From Comamonadaceae bacterium (GTDB taxonomy: Bacteria; Pseudomonadota; Gammaproteobacteria; Burkholderiales; Burkholderiaceae_C): a stretch of DNA of 40,316 bases. The notes beneath the pieces are model-generated. The model made no database searches. It was not told where the DNA came from and worked only from the letters and a program-made list of their open reading frames with translations. Location: NCBI GenBank assembly GCA_021298995.1, contig JAJTGB010000011.1, forward strand, positions 1 to 40,316, written 5' to 3'. Every line of letters starts with the position of its first letter. Within the stretch, counting starts at the first letter, position 1. Both the position numbers and the translations under genes were made by a program. Of the stretch, positions 24,917 through 36,487 are shown in pieces.

Positions 24917-25732
24917 TCACAAGCCATTGACCGCCAAATAGTTCAATTCTTCTTCATCAAATCCAGCCAAGCGTCTGGCTTCGAGGTTGTAGGGCGACTT
25001 GAGTTTGGGTGCATCGTATTGCTGAATTAGCTGTCGGTAGGTCTGGATGGGATCGAGTCCCCGAGTTTCACACACATACCGGTACCAGCGATTGCCCGCC
25101 GCCACGTGACCAATTTCTTCTTCCAAAATGATGTCCATGATGCGGCCTGCTGCCTGGTCGCCGGCACTGATGAGCTTGTTTTTGACGGCGGGGGAGGCAT
25201 CTAGGCCCCGAGCTTCCATGGTTCTGGGGACCAAGCCAATGCGAGCCACAATGTCGCCGCGTGTTCGCTCTGCCATTTCCCACAGGGAGTTGTGTGCAGG
25301 GAAGTGGCCATAGTCAAAGCCCATGCCCAGCAAATGCTTTTGAATGAGCAAAAAATGCTTGGCTTCTTCTTTGGCAATGCGCACCCAGTCAAGGTAAAAA
25401 TCTTCAGGCAGGCCTTCAAATCGCCAAACCACATCCAATGCCAGGTCAATCGCGTTGAGCTCAATGTGCGCAATGGCATGCAGCAGCAAGGCTCTGCCTT
25501 CTGGGGTGGTCAATGGTTTTGACTTCAAGGCGGTATGAGACACCAACTTAGGGGTGGCCGGTCGACCTGGGATGCCGCCTGGATCGCTCACATGCGTCAG
25601 CGGTTGGATGGGCAGGTCCAAGGGCAAGGCCAATGTCAATTCGGCCTTTTGGACCGCATTTTGAGACAGCAAGGGGCCTAAGACCGCTGCGCGCAGGTGC
25701 TGGTTCAATGGGGTGGTAGAAGGTCTGGCCAT
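24917..25732 (-). CDS. DUF455 ferritin-like family protein
   Basis: 271 residues. The all-helical middle carries iron-ligand-like motifs: IAHIELNAIDLALD, IAKEEAKHFLLIQKHL and EEEIGHVAAGNRWY, i.e. repeated E..H pairs as in ferritin-like di-iron proteins. The family (DUF455) has no settled function; a tRNA hydroxylase-like role similar to MiaE has been a suggestion for related folds, which I treat as inference. It has no visible ribosome site, and TAAAAT (minus strand, 25738-25743) lies 5 bases before the ATG, so a leaderless message is possible. It is divergent from the gamma-carbonic anhydrase gene. Confidence 0.85.
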   Translation of the reverse strand: MARPSTTPLNQHLRAAVLGPLLSQNAVQKAELTLALPLDLPIQPLTHVSDPGGIPGRPATPKLVSHTALKSKPLTTPEGRALLLHAIAHIELNAIDLALDVVWRFEGLPEDFYLDWVRIAKEEAKHFLLIQKHLLGMGFDYGHFPAHNSLWEMAERTRGDIVARIGLVPRTMEARGLDASPAVKNKLISAGDQAAGRIMDIILEEEIGHVAAGNRWYRYVCETRGLDPIQTYRQLIQQYDAPKLKSPYNLEARRLAGFDEEELNYLAVNGL

Positions 25733-25737
25733 GCGCT

Positions 25738-25743
25738 ATTTTA
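25738..25743 (-). promoter_or_regulatory. possible -10 box of the DUF455 gene
   Basis: TAAAAT on the minus strand ends 5 bases before the DUF455 ATG. It lies close to the divergent TACAAT used for the carbonic anhydrase gene. Confidence 0.3.
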
Positions 25744-25751
25744 GGGTTGCC

Positions 25752-25757
25752 TACAAT
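25752..25757 (+). promoter_or_regulatory. possible -10 box of the gamma-carbonic anhydrase gene
   Basis: TACAAT would give a transcript starting near 25764 and a leader of about 26 bases containing AGGAG. No clear -35 box is seen. Confidence 0.35.
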
Positions 25758-25789
25758 GGGGGTTTTGAACGCCTTCAGGAGCAAGTGAT

Positions 25790-26314
25790 ATGGCCATTTA
25801 TTCTTTGGACGACAAGCGACCCCTCGTGGCTGAAAGCGCTTGGGTGGCTGACAGTGCCCAAGTCATGGGCGATGTGGTGTTGGCTGCCAATGTCAGCGTT
25901 TGGTTTGGCACCGTGATCCGAGGTGATACCGAAACCATTCAGGTTGGAGAAGGCAGCAATATTCAAGATGGCAGTGTGCTGCATGCAGACCACGGAAAGC
26001 CTTTGACCGTTGGCAAGCATGTCACGGTGGGCCACCAAGTGATGCTTCATGGCTGCACTATTGGTGATGAGTCGCTGATTGGCATTGGGGCCGTGGTGTT
26101 GAATGGCGCCAAAATTGGGAAAAATTGTTTGGTGGGTGCGGGCTCCTTGGTGACAGAAGGCAAAGAATTTCCAGATGGTTCGATGATCATGGGTTCGCCT
26201 GCCAAAGTGGTGCGCGAGTTAAGCCCAGAACAAATTCAGGGCCTGCGGATGTCTGCCAAAAATTACGTTCTGAATGCGCAACGCTTTCAATCGGGGCTGA
26301 AAAAAATTGTCTGA
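25790..26314 (+). CDS. Gamma-class carbonic anhydrase family protein (YrdA-like)
   Basis: 174 residues, a left-handed beta-helix protein with hexapeptide repeats. Metal-binding histidines are placed as expected: H65 or H68 in VLHADHG, H82 in VTVGHQV and H87 in MLHGCTIG. The C-terminal helix follows [14 protein letters not shown]. Family members bind zinc or iron; many YrdA-like proteins have little carbonic anhydrase activity, so the function is uncertain. Ribosome site AGGAG lies 8 bases before the ATG. Its end overlaps the TTG start of hslO by 8 bases. Confidence 0.93.
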   Translation: MAIYSLDDKRPLVAESAWVADSAQVMGDVVLAANVSVWFGTVIRGDTETIQVGEGSNIQDGSVLHADHGKPLTVGKHVTVGHQVMLHGCTIGDESLIGIGAVVLNGAKIGKNCLVGAGSLVTEGKEFPDGSMIMGSPAKVVRELSPEQIQGLRMSAKNYVLNAQRFQSGLKKIV

Positions 26315-27296
26315 ATTGCATAAATTTTTATTTGAAGGCTTGCCCGTCAGGGGGGCCATTGTGCGCTTAACTGACGCTTGGCAAGAGTCTTTGCAAAGGC
26401 GTGCAGCCAATACCTTGACCGGGCCCTATCCGGCTCCCGTGTCAGAGTTGTTGGGTCAAATGTCGGCTGCAGCCATTTTGATGCAGGCCAATATCAAGTT
26501 CAATGGCGCTTTGGTGCTCCAGGTTTTTGGGGATGGCCCGGTCAAATTGTCGGTCGTTGAAGTTCAGCCCGACTTCGGGTTTCGGGCCACCGCCACTGTT
26601 CAGGGCGAGGTTGCACCAGATGCTTTGCTCAGCCAAATGGTGAACCAGAACAACGAGGGCCGTTGTGCCATCACACTAGACCCCTTGGATCGATTGCCAG
26701 GGCAGCAACCCTATCAGGGTGTGGTTCCCTTGTTTGGCGACCGAAAAGAAAAAATTGAAAAATTAAGCGAAGTGCTTGAACACTACATGCTGCAGTCGGA
26801 GCAGCTCGACACAACCTTGGTTCTGGCAGCCAACTCACAGGTTGCGGCAGGTCTGCTCATTCAGCGCCTCCCCATGGAAGGAGAAGGCAACTTGGCAGGG
26901 CGTTACGATTCGGTTGAACGTGAATCGGCACTGGGCAAAGATGAGGATTACAACCGAATTTCCATTTTGTCCAAGAGTTTGAAGCCCGAAGAGTTGTTGG
27001 GCCTGGATGTTGACAGCATATTGCATCGCCTCTTTTGGGAAGAGCCTTTGCTCCGATTTGAACCCTTGGCCGCTGAAACAGGGCCGCGCTTTCAGTGCCG
27101 ATGCAGCAGAGAGCGTGTGGGTCGCATGATCAAAAGCTTGGGAACAGCTGAGGTGGAAAGTATTCTGGCTGAGCGGGAATCTATCGAGGTGGGCTGCGAG
27201 TTTTGCGGTCAGCAGTACCACTTTGACCCTGTTGACGCTGCCAGTTTATTCACCCAAGCAGAGGTTTCACCACCCGCGGGCCCAGCGCTGCATTGA
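26307..27296 (+). CDS. hslO: Redox-regulated chaperone Hsp33
   Basis: 329 residues from TTG 26307, overlapping the previous gene by 8 bases. The C-terminal redox zinc site is complete: C264 and C266 ([11 protein letters not shown]) and C297 and C300 ([11 protein letters not shown]). The N-terminal [13 protein letters not shown], then EGRCAITLD and the linker RISILSKSL fit Hsp33. Upon oxidation the protein unfolds partly and holds damaged proteins in solution. Proximity to the carbonic anhydrase-like gene implies one transcript. It ends 3 bases before the convergent kinase-like gene. Confidence 0.95.
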   Translation: MSELHKFLFEGLPVRGAIVRLTDAWQESLQRRAANTLTGPYPAPVSELLGQMSAAAILMQANIKFNGALVLQVFGDGPVKLSVVEVQPDFGFRATATVQGEVAPDALLSQMVNQNNEGRCAITLDPLDRLPGQQPYQGVVPLFGDRKEKIEKLSEVLEHYMLQSEQLDTTLVLAANSQVAAGLLIQRLPMEGEGNLAGRYDSVERESALGKDEDYNRISILSKSLKPEELLGLDVDSILHRLFWEEPLLRFEPLAAETGPRFQCRCSRERVGRMIKSLGTAEVESILAERESIEVGCEFCGQQYHFDPVDAASLFTQAEVSPPAGPALH

Positions 27297-27299
27297 GGG

Positions 27300-27995
27300 T
27301 CAAGACTTCAGCAAATCGCTGAACAATTTGTGTTCGCAATCGGCATCGCTGCACAAGTCGCAGCGCCATGCGGTCCGGCCCCGATTCAGACCAAATTGAG
27401 CGTTTTCTCGCTCCAGTTGCGTCTCTATCAGAGGCAGCGAAACCAGAAGACTTTGGAGTTCGGGGCGCAGGCTGTCTTGCAGTGCCAACAGGGCCGCATT
27501 CACTCTGGCTTGGCCTTGGCCATAAATGACCTTGAAAGGAATGCTGGCCTGAGACAAAGCTTGCCGAAGCAAACTGTCCACTGGTTCGCGCACATGTTCG
27601 CCGTCTCTTTGCAAACCATCGGCTACCCAAGCAACATCCAGCCCCATCACCAGCGTGACATCAAATTTGCTTTGGTGCTCAAGCGCAAAGTCGTAAAGTG
27701 ATGGGTCTTGAAAAATAAAATCGCTGTAGACCGCGGTCAAGAGGGGTGTTGTGTCGGCAATGACCCAGCCCTCTTGGATGGAAAAAATAGCTTCCAATTG
27801 AGATGCTGCAATCTGAGCTTGCTCATGAACCTTGGGTGTTCGCCTATGGAGATGGCACCATTCCCGAAGCTTTTCTGTGACTGTGAAAACGGGGAGGCCA
27901 TGTGCACTCAAGGCCTTTGACATGGCCAAGCTCAGGCTGGTTTTGCCTGTGCTCTCCGCGCCAAGCAAGGCGATCCGAACAGGTTCAGTGCGCAT
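27300..27995 (-). CDS. NadR-type nicotinamide riboside kinase-like ATPase
   Basis: 231 residues. The P-loop LLGAESTGKTSLSLAMS is at 10-26, of the type found in the ribosylnicotinamide kinase domain of NadR, followed by VTEKLREWC and an IADTTPLLTAVYSDF segment. There is no N-terminal adenylyltransferase or HTH domain, so it is a stand-alone kinase-like unit. The last 20 residues contain C212-x2-C215-x4-C220-x-H222, a possible zinc-binding tail that I do not know from NadR. The gene overlaps the end of pnuC by 11 bases, so import by PnuC and phosphorylation here would be a matched pair for nicotinamide riboside salvage. Confidence 0.85.
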   Translation of the reverse strand: MRTEPVRIALLGAESTGKTSLSLAMSKALSAHGLPVFTVTEKLREWCHLHRRTPKVHEQAQIAASQLEAIFSIQEGWVIADTTPLLTAVYSDFIFQDPSLYDFALEHQSKFDVTLVMGLDVAWVADGLQRDGEHVREPVDSLLRQALSQASIPFKVIYGQGQARVNAALLALQDSLRPELQSLLVSLPLIETQLERENAQFGLNRGRTAWRCDLCSDADCEHKLFSDLLKS

Positions 27996-28572
27996 GTTGT
28001 TTTCGCCAGGCTCTCAAGCCCACCACGCTGAGCACTGCAAAGACAAAGTAGAGGACGGCAGTTAGCCAGAGGTGTTGCGTGACCATCAGTGCAATGGTCA
28101 GGATGTTGACGGCCAACCAGATCCACCAAGTTTCTATTTTTTTGCGACCTAACAAATATTGTCCCAACAATGCCAAGGCGGTGATCAAGGCGTCTAAACC
28201 CACCACCTTGCTGTCGGAGAATTGTTGAAGAACCACGGTGCAAAAAGACCAAGCCAGAAGTGTTGCCACTCCTGCTCGTTGCCATTCATGTCGTTGGAGT
28301 GAGCTGATCGGAAGTGGGTCAGTGGCTGTCATGTCTGTTGAGGCCTCGGTCTGAGATTGGCCTTGGAGCCATTGCTGCCAGCCCCAGGCCGCCATCACGA
28401 TGAACATCACCTGCAATGCTGCTTGTCCATAAAGCGCTGTTTTCCAAAACACAAAGCCATAAAGAACAGAGCTGACAATGGCCAATAACCACCCCCAATG
28501 GATTTGGCGAATGTTGCAATAGACCATTGCCAACGACAACACGAAGCCGGCCCATTCGACCGGATCTGTCAT
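27985..28572 (-). CDS. pnuC: Nicotinamide riboside transporter PnuC
   Basis: 195 residues, about six to seven membrane helices. Typical PnuC features are VYCNIRQIHWGWLLAIVSS near the N-terminus, LYGQAALQVMFIVMAAWGW, and in the second half WIWLAVNILTIALM. A polar insert between (TEASTDMTATDPLP) is a hydrophilic loop. It should let nicotinamide riboside into the cell by facilitated diffusion, trapped by the kinase encoded next. Its start overlaps the ftsB stop in ATGA. It is the fifth gene of the pyrG-kdsA-eno-ftsB run, an odd companion for these core genes. Confidence 0.93.
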   Translation of the reverse strand: MTDPVEWAGFVLSLAMVYCNIRQIHWGWLLAIVSSVLYGFVFWKTALYGQAALQVMFIVMAAWGWQQWLQGQSQTEASTDMTATDPLPISSLQRHEWQRAGVATLLAWSFCTVVLQQFSDSKVVGLDALITALALLGQYLLGRKKIETWWIWLAVNILTIALMVTQHLWLTAVLYFVFAVLSVVGLRAWRKQHAH

Positions 28573-28850
28573 TTTTCGATCTGCACGAAAATTTCGTTGG
28601 CTTTGACCATGCCCAGTTCATGACGGGCACGTTCTTCCACGGTGTTCAAACCTTCTTTGAGGTCGTTCACTTCAGAGTTGAGTTGGCCATTGATGCGCTT
28701 GGCTTTGGCATTCAACTCGTTTTGAACTTGAATTTTATTTTCCAACTCAATGACGGTGGGAACACTGCCTTTGCCCAGCCAAATTTGACCCTGCAAGACC
28801 AACAGCAGGGTGATCAAGATGGCTGGCAAAAGGCGGTTGTCCATGAGCAT
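28569..28850 (-). CDS. ftsB: Cell division protein FtsB
   Basis: 93 residues from ATG 28850, or 91 from ATG 28844. A single N-terminal membrane helix (LLPAILITLLLVLQGQIWL) is followed by a coiled coil of about 35 residues (VIELENKIQVQNELNAKAKR to LNSEVNDLKEG) and the conserved EERARHELGMVKANEIFVQI. FtsB forms a complex with FtsL and FtsQ at the divisome. Eno is directly upstream (37 bases), the standard order in proteobacteria. No ribosome site is visible before either ATG. Confidence 0.95.
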   Translation of the reverse strand: MLMDNRLLPAILITLLLVLQGQIWLGKGSVPTVIELENKIQVQNELNAKAKRINGQLNSEVNDLKEGLNTVEERARHELGMVKANEIFVQIEK

Positions 28851-28887
28851 TGAGGAGAGCTGTCTGGAAATATAAGTTCAAATAATA

Positions 28888-30189
<1,302 letters not shown>

Positions 30190-30238
30190 CTAAATTAAAA
30201 ATCGTGGTGTTTCAGGTACGGCTTCATGGTGCCGTGAA

Positions 30239-31093
30239 TCATTGAAAGTTATTCTCTAAAAAGGGGTTCTTTTTGGTGACCGCGTCTAGCTCTAACAAAG
30301 TTTCTAGCAAGGCTTTCATGTGTTGCAAGGGCACAGCATTGGGACCATCCGACATGGCCTGTGCTGGGTTGGGGTGTGTCTCCATGAACAAGCCCGCAAC
30401 GCCCACAGCCACCGCTGCACGCGACAACACAGGCACCATCTCGCGCATGCCGCCAGAGCTGGTGCCTTGGCCGCCGGGCAATTGAACGGAGTGGGTGGCG
30501 TCGTACACCACGGGCGCACCTGTTTCGCGCATGATGGCCAAGCTGCGCATGTCGGACACCAAATTGTTGTACCCAAAGCTGGCGCCGCGTTCGCAGGCCA
30601 TGAAGTTGTCTTCTGGTAGCCCTGCCTCACGGGCAGCTGCACGCGCTTTGTCGATCACATTCTTCATATCGTGAGGGGCCAAGAACTGCCCCTTTTTGAT
30701 GTTGACCGGTTTGCCCGATTGGGCCACGGCGCGGATGAAGTCGGTTTGGCGGCACAAGAAGGCAGGGGTTTGCAGGACGTCCACAATGGCGGCCACTGTG
30801 GGAATGTCGGCTTCGGTGTGCACATCGGTGAGGATGGGGACGTGTAGTTCGCGCTTGACCTTGGCCAATATTTCCAAACCTTTTTCCATACCAGGGCCGC
30901 GAAAGGTACTGCCAGAAGAACGGTTGGCTTTGTCGTAACTGCTCTTGAAGATAAAAGGAATGCCCAAGGCCGATGTGATCTCTTTCAAGGTGCCGGCCGT
31001 GTCCATTTGCAATTGCTCGGACTCAATGACGCAAGGGCCGGCAATCAAAAAGAAGCGCTGGTCTAGCCCAACATTAAATCCGCACAGTTTCAT
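30239..31093 (-). CDS. kdsA: 3-deoxy-8-phosphooctulonate synthase
   Basis: 284 residues, full length. Motifs are [43 protein letters not shown]-type (PILTDVHTE), FLCRQTDFI and [11 protein letters not shown], as well as [12 protein letters not shown]. It condenses phosphoenolpyruvate with arabinose 5-phosphate to Kdo-8-phosphate, the start of the lipopolysaccharide inner core sugar. It is 37 bases downstream of pyrG and shares the minus-strand run with it; pyrG-kdsA-eno is a widely conserved order in proteobacteria. Confidence 0.98.
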   Translation of the reverse strand: MKLCGFNVGLDQRFFLIAGPCVIESEQLQMDTAGTLKEITSALGIPFIFKSSYDKANRSSGSTFRGPGMEKGLEILAKVKRELHVPILTDVHTEADIPTVAAIVDVLQTPAFLCRQTDFIRAVAQSGKPVNIKKGQFLAPHDMKNVIDKARAAAREAGLPEDNFMACERGASFGYNNLVSDMRSLAIMRETGAPVVYDATHSVQLPGGQGTSSGGMREMVPVLSRAAVAVGVAGLFMETHPNPAQAMSDGPNAVPLQHMKALLETLLELDAVTKKNPFLENNFQ

Positions 31094-31130
31094 GGTGTTC
31101 CTGGTCTATTAGGTGAGGAGTCGCGATTTG

Positions 31131-32813
<1,683 letters not shown>

Positions 32814-32840
32814 CTAAGCACCCGGGAGATGGAAAACGAG

Positions 32841-32846
32841 ATTATA
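32841..32846 (-). promoter_or_regulatory. -10 box of pyrG
   Basis: A perfect TATAAT on the minus strand, inside the 78-base gap shared with coaBC. Transcription would start near 32834, leaving a leader of about 36 bases. No convincing -35 was found. Confidence 0.5.
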
Positions 32847-32860
32847 AAGGTCTCCCGATC

Positions 32861-32869
32861 TGCTACATT
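32861..32869 (+). promoter_or_regulatory. extended -10 box of coaBC
   Basis: TGC-TACATT is an extended -10 element ending 7 bases before the coaBC ATG. It implies a start at or next to the ATG. It sits upstream of the pyrG -10, so the two divergent promoters overlap. Confidence 0.4.
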
Positions 32870-32876
32870 GCCAAAC

Positions 32877-34094
32877 ATGAACGATTTGCACGGAAAACGC
32901 ATTGTTTTAGGACTCACAGGGGGCATTGCCTGTTTCAAGGCGGCCGAATTGTGCCGCTCGCTTGTCAAGGCGGGCGCCAAAGTGCAGGTGGTCATGACCG
33001 AAGCTGCTGCGCAATTCATCACCCCTGTCACCATGCAAGCGCTGTCGGGCCAGCCGGTTTACACCTCGCAGTGGGACTCGCGCGAGGGCAACAACATGGC
33101 CCACATCAATTTAAGCCGAGAAGCCGATGCTCTGTTGATAGCGCCGGCCAGTGCCGATTTCATGGCCAAACTCATTCATGGCAAGGCAGATGAGCTGCTC
33201 AGCCTCATGTGCTTGGCCAGGCCCCTTCAAACCGTGCCCCTGATTTTGGCACCCGCCATGAACCGAGAAATGTGGGCCCACCCAGCCACGCAGCGCAACG
33301 TGGCCCAACTCAAAGCAGATGGCGCTCATGTGTTGGGCGTCGGTCAAGGTGACCAAGCCTGTGGAGAAACTGGCGATGGTCGGATGCTTGAAGCCGAAGA
33401 AATTGTGGATGCGCTGGAAGCTTTTTGGACGCCTAAGTTGCTTTCAGGCCAACACGTTCTCATCACGGCGGGCCCCACTTATGAAGCCATTGATCCAGTT
33501 CGCGGCATTACCAATTTGTCCAGCGGCAAGATGGGTTTTGCCATTGCACGTGCTGCGCAGCATGCTGGCGCAGAAGTGACTTTGGTCGCTGGCCCTGTCA
33601 GCCTGCCGACCCCGCGAGATGTCAAACGCCTGAATGTGCGATCGGCCTTGCAAATGCACGAAGCGGTTCAAGCAGTTGCTGCAAATGCCACTGTTTTCAT
33701 TGCCGCTGCCGCCGTTGCCGATTGGCGGCCTGCAAATTCTGCGGAACAAAAAATTAAAAAAGACGGGTCTGGTGACACGCCAGCGCTGAGCTTTGTCGAG
33801 AACCCTGATATTTTGGCTATGGTGGCTCAATCGGCGCGCGCTCAGAAGGGCGATTTATTTTGCGTTGGATTTGCTGCAGAAAGCCACGATTTACTGGCGC
33901 ACAGCACCGCCAAACGAGCTCGAAAAGGTGTGCCTTTGTTGGTGGGCAACATTGGCCCCAGCACCTTTGGTCAAGACGACAATGCGCTGCTGCTGGTTGA
34001 CGCGCAAGGTGCCAAAGAGTTGCCCCGTGATACCAAAATCCGACTGGCGCATCAGTTGATACAAGACATTGCCAGCCGCCTTTCCAAACATTGA
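32877..34094 (+). CDS. coaBC: Bifunctional phosphopantothenoylcysteine decarboxylase / phosphopantothenate-cysteine ligase
   Basis: 405 residues from ATG 32877; an in-frame extension to 32811 crosses the pyrG promoter and is rejected. The CoaC flavoprotein domain (about 1-185) has LGLTGGIACFKAAEL, HINLSREAD with the catalytic histidine, APAMNREMW and the substrate clamp CGETGDGRM. The CoaB domain follows: LITAGPTYEAIDPVRGITNLSSGKMG, then AAAVADWRP and KIKKDG. It performs two steps of coenzyme A synthesis. No ribosome site is visible. The next gene, dut, begins 3 bases after its stop, the usual coaBC-dut order. Confidence 0.97.
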   Translation: MNDLHGKRIVLGLTGGIACFKAAELCRSLVKAGAKVQVVMTEAAAQFITPVTMQALSGQPVYTSQWDSREGNNMAHINLSREADALLIAPASADFMAKLIHGKADELLSLMCLARPLQTVPLILAPAMNREMWAHPATQRNVAQLKADGAHVLGVGQGDQACGETGDGRMLEAEEIVDALEAFWTPKLLSGQHVLITAGPTYEAIDPVRGITNLSSGKMGFAIARAAQHAGAEVTLVAGPVSLPTPRDVKRLNVRSALQMHEAVQAVAANATVFIAAAAVADWRPANSAEQKIKKDGSGDTPALSFVENPDILAMVAQSARAQKGDLFCVGFAAESHDLLAHSTAKRARKGVPLLVGNIGPSTFGQDDNALLLVDAQGAKELPRDTKIRLAHQLIQDIASRLSKH

Positions 34095-34097
34095 GTC

Positions 34098-34559
34098 ATG
34101 CAAAAAATGATGAACGTCGACGTCAAAATTTTAGACCCCCGAATGGCAGATCAACTGCCAACCTATGCAACGCCTGGCAGTGCTGGGCTCGATTTGCGTG
34201 CTTGTTTGGATGCGCCCTTAACGCTGGCACCCAATGCTTGGCAATTGATCTCGACGGGGCTTTCGGTTTACCTTCAAGATCCTGGCTTTGCAGCCATGTT
34301 GCTACCGCGTTCGGGCTTGGGTCACAAGCACGGCATTGTTTTGGGCAATTTGGTGGGTTTGATTGACAGCGACTATCAAGGCCCACTCATGGTGAGTTGC
34401 TGGAATCGCAGCCAAGAGGCTTTCACCATTCAACCCATGGAGCGCATTGCGCAAATGGTGATCGTACCCGTGGTGCAAGCCCGTTTCAATGTGGTGACGG
34501 AATTTGGCGCATCCAGTGAGCGAGGCCAAGGCGGCTATGGTTCAACAGGCAAAGCTTGA
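34098..34559 (+). CDS. dut: Deoxyuridine 5'-triphosphate nucleotidohydrolase
   Basis: 153 residues. The five dUTPase motifs are visible: [44 protein letters not shown] and the C-terminal [11 protein letters not shown]. The trimeric enzyme turns dUTP into dUMP and keeps uracil out of DNA. It follows coaBC by 3 bases, so the two are cotranscribed. ATGs at 34107 or 34110 could be used instead of 34098. It ends at a small hairpin shared with the convergent FKBP gene. Confidence 0.97.
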   Translation: MQKMMNVDVKILDPRMADQLPTYATPGSAGLDLRACLDAPLTLAPNAWQLISTGLSVYLQDPGFAAMLLPRSGLGHKHGIVLGNLVGLIDSDYQGPLMVSCWNRSQEAFTIQPMERIAQMVIVPVVQARFNVVTEFGASSERGQGGYGSTGKA

Positions 34560-34567
34560 GAGCTTTG
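34550..34567. terminator. hairpin between convergent dut and FKBP genes
   Basis: CAAAGCT-TGAG-AGCTTTG, a 7-bp stem spanning the dut stop. The T-run is missing, so termination here is uncertain. Confidence 0.35.
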
Positions 34568-34599
34568 TGTTGACCGTACCCAAAAGCTGAATGGAAGCC

Positions 34600-35133
34600 T
34601 CAGTGCAATAAACCGCCGGCTGAGCCTGGGGTGTCACCAATCTCAATTTTGAAAAAACCAGTGCCGCAAGTGCCAGCTTCCTGTTCTTCGGCGGTGGCCA
34701 TTCGCACGTGCTTCACTTGCAGGCTAATGCGCAGAGCGATACCCGACAGAGGATGGTTGCCGTCTAGCACCACATGATCAGGGTAAATTTCGGTAATGGT
34801 GTACAGCACGTTGCGAGGTGCATCGGGATTGCAGCCTGATGGAAGGGCTGTGCCTTCAATGGTCAGGCCTTCTTCGATGTCTTTCGGGAAAAGTGCTTTG
34901 GGTTCTAAGAAAAGTAAATTTTCGTCAAAGTCGCCAAATGCATCTTCGGGTTCAAGGTGCAAATCGACCTTTGCGCCCGCAGCGTGGCCCTGCAGCGCCT
35001 CTTCAATTTTGGGCAGTAAATCATGCCCCCCCACGAAGAAAGCCACCGGCTCGTCAAGCTCGTCTAAAACTTCGCCCAAAGTATCTTTGAGCGTCCAGGT
35101 CAGTTCGACCACACATTGAGAAGTAATATCCAT
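34600..35133 (-). CDS. FKBP-type peptidyl-prolyl isomerase, SlyD-like
   Basis: 177 residues. The FKBP half-domains flank an inserted flap: VVELTWTLKDTLGEVLDELDEP at the N-terminus, LLPKIEEALQGHAAGAKV with the LEPEDAFG turn, the insert, then VVLDGNHPLSGIALRISLQV. The layout is that of SlyD, with a chaperone-like flap, but the histidine-rich metal-binding tail of E. coli SlyD is absent; the protein ends GGLLH. It likely assists folding in the cytoplasm. Several FKBP positions differ (FFVGG instead of the usual Y-x-G-G), so isomerase strength is unclear. Divergent from roxA across 44 bases. Confidence 0.88.
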   Translation of the reverse strand: MDITSQCVVELTWTLKDTLGEVLDELDEPVAFFVGGHDLLPKIEEALQGHAAGAKVDLHLEPEDAFGDFDENLLFLEPKALFPKDIEEGLTIEGTALPSGCNPDAPRNVLYTITEIYPDHVVLDGNHPLSGIALRISLQVKHVRMATAEEQEAGTCGTGFFKIEIGDTPGSAGGLLH

Positions 35134-35177
35134 CTGAGAATTGTCGCAGTTTTGAAATCGTTTTTGAATTGAATGTG

Positions 35178-36335
35178 ATGCAAAAAAACACCCCCTTGAA
35201 CTTGCTCGGCGGATTGAGCCCAGCCGAATTCATGAAGCGCCATTGGCAAAAGAAACCACTGCTCATTCGGCAAGCTATCCCAGGCATGAAGCCGCTGATT
35301 GACAGAACCAGCCTGCTTGAAATGCTTGAAAGCGAAGAGGTGGAGTCGCGCCAGATTGTTCGAAACGGCGAAAAATGGACCTTGAAAAAAGGTCCTCTGA
35401 AACGGAAAAGCTTGCCTTCTTTGAAGCGGCCAGATTGGACGGTGTTGGTTCAAGGCGTCGATTTGCACAACGATGCGGTTCATGCGCTGTTGCAGCAATT
35501 TCGCTTTGTGCCCGATGCCAGGCTTGACGATTTGATGATCAGTTTTGCCACCGATGGCGGGGGCGTCGGGCCGCACTTTGACAGTTATGACGTATTTTTG
35601 TTGCAAGCCCATGGACAGCGCAAGTGGCGAATTGGGCGGCAGAAAAAATTTGAATTACAGGAAGGCGTTCCACTCAAAATTTTGAAAGATTTCAAGCCTG
35701 AGGCTGAGTATTTGCTGAACCCCGGGGACATGTTGTATCTTCCCCCGGGCTATGCCCACGATGGCATTGCAGTGGGGGAGTGCATGACTTACTCCATCGG
35801 TTTCAAGGCACCGCGAAGCGCTCAGTTGGCGAGCGAACTTCTGATGGGCTTGTCAGAGGAAATGTCAGAAGAAAATTCAGATAGATCGGGCTCAAGTTTG
35901 GATGTGATTTATCAAGATCCCAAGCAAACAGCCGCTGTTCGAGATGCTGCTATTCCGGCTGCTTTGCAGAAATTTGCCCTCCAAGCTGTGACCAAGGCGT
36001 TGAAAAATCCCCAAATTTTGAATTGTTTGTTGGGCGAGGCATTGACCGAGCCCAAACCCAATGTATGGTTCGACCCCCCCCATCCTGATGACCTCGGCCA
36101 GTGGGCATGGCCGTGCACCGTCCACCTTGATCGGCGAACCAAAATGCTCTTTGACCCCAAACACATCTTTGTCAATGGAGAAAGCTTTCGTGCATCTGGC
36201 CGAGATGCCAAATTGCTCCAAAAGCTGGCCAATGAAAAGGCGCTGAGTGCCAAAGAGTCATCGTTTTTGAGCGCCCCTGCCGTTGAATTGATGCAGGCTT
36301 GGTGGGAGGAGGGATGGTGGCATTCAAAGCCCTGA
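35178..36335 (+). CDS. roxA: JmjC/cupin 2-oxoglutarate oxygenase, ribosomal protein uL16 arginine hydroxylase
   Basis: 385 residues from ATG 35178; a TTG at 35169 is the alternative. The Fe(II)-binding triad is clear: H133 and D135 in GPHFDSYDVF and H194 in PPGYAHDGIA. N-terminal LSPAEFMKRHWQKKPLLIRQA is the typical family opening and the C-terminal part is a winged-helix-like dimerisation region. In E. coli, YcfD/RoxA hydroxylates an arginine of ribosomal protein L16; transfer of that function is by family resemblance. It stands alone, divergent from the FKBP gene, and is followed by the lipoprotein leader region. Confidence 0.9.
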   Translation: MQKNTPLNLLGGLSPAEFMKRHWQKKPLLIRQAIPGMKPLIDRTSLLEMLESEEVESRQIVRNGEKWTLKKGPLKRKSLPSLKRPDWTVLVQGVDLHNDAVHALLQQFRFVPDARLDDLMISFATDGGGVGPHFDSYDVFLLQAHGQRKWRIGRQKKFELQEGVPLKILKDFKPEAEYLLNPGDMLYLPPGYAHDGIAVGECMTYSIGFKAPRSAQLASELLMGLSEEMSEENSDRSGSSLDVIYQDPKQTAAVRDAAIPAALQKFALQAVTKALKNPQILNCLLGEALTEPKPNVWFDPPHPDDLGQWAWPCTVHLDRRTKMLFDPKHIFVNGESFRASGRDAKLLQKLANEKALSAKESSFLSAPAVELMQAWWEEGWWHSKP

Positions 36336-36368
36336 ATGTTGCCTACACATGGGTGGTCCCAAAAAAGC

Positions 36369-36374
36369 TATAAT
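36369..36374 (+). promoter_or_regulatory. -10 box ahead of the leader of the Ala/Pro lipoprotein
   Basis: A perfect TATAAT, followed by TCGAGGCT. It predicts transcription from about 36381, some 107 bases before the lipoprotein ATG. No clear -35 at the right distance. Confidence 0.5.
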
Positions 36375-36380
36375 TCGAGG

Positions 36381-36464
36381 CTGAATGGCAAGAGCTCGAG
36401 TGCTTGCTGTTCTGTCAACAGGGTTTTAATGAACCTTGATGACAATTTCCCGGAAATTGTTTTT
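36381..36464 (+). ncRNA. possible structured leader or small RNA upstream of the lipoprotein
   Basis: Between the TATAAT and the lipoprotein gene the RNA could form two hairpins: CTGTT-CTGTC-AACAG (36407-36421) and a strong terminal ACAATTTCC-C-GGAAATTGT (36442-36460) followed by TTTT. The second resembles an intrinsic terminator. Either a short RNA of about 85 bases ends here or the lipoprotein gene is attenuated. No known RNA family recognised. Confidence 0.35.
36442..36464 (+). terminator. terminator-like hairpin in front of the lipoprotein gene
   Basis: ACAATTTCC, one base, GGAAATTGT and then TTTT form a perfect 8- to 9-bp hairpin with a T-run, 23 bases before the lipoprotein start codon. 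The stem is AT-rich, so strength is moderate. Confidence 0.4.
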
Positions 36465-36487
36465 CATTCACTTTAAGGATAATAATC

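Noticed and set aside
30200-30238. Inverted repeat ACGGC/GCCGT between eno and kdsA as a terminator
   Set aside because: The stem has only 5 bp with an 8-base loop and no T-run; the genes are codirectional and likely cotranscribed.
35100-35612. 170-codon minus-strand frame opposite roxA
   Set aside because: Antisense to the conserved JmjC region and overlaps the FKBP start; no recognisable protein.
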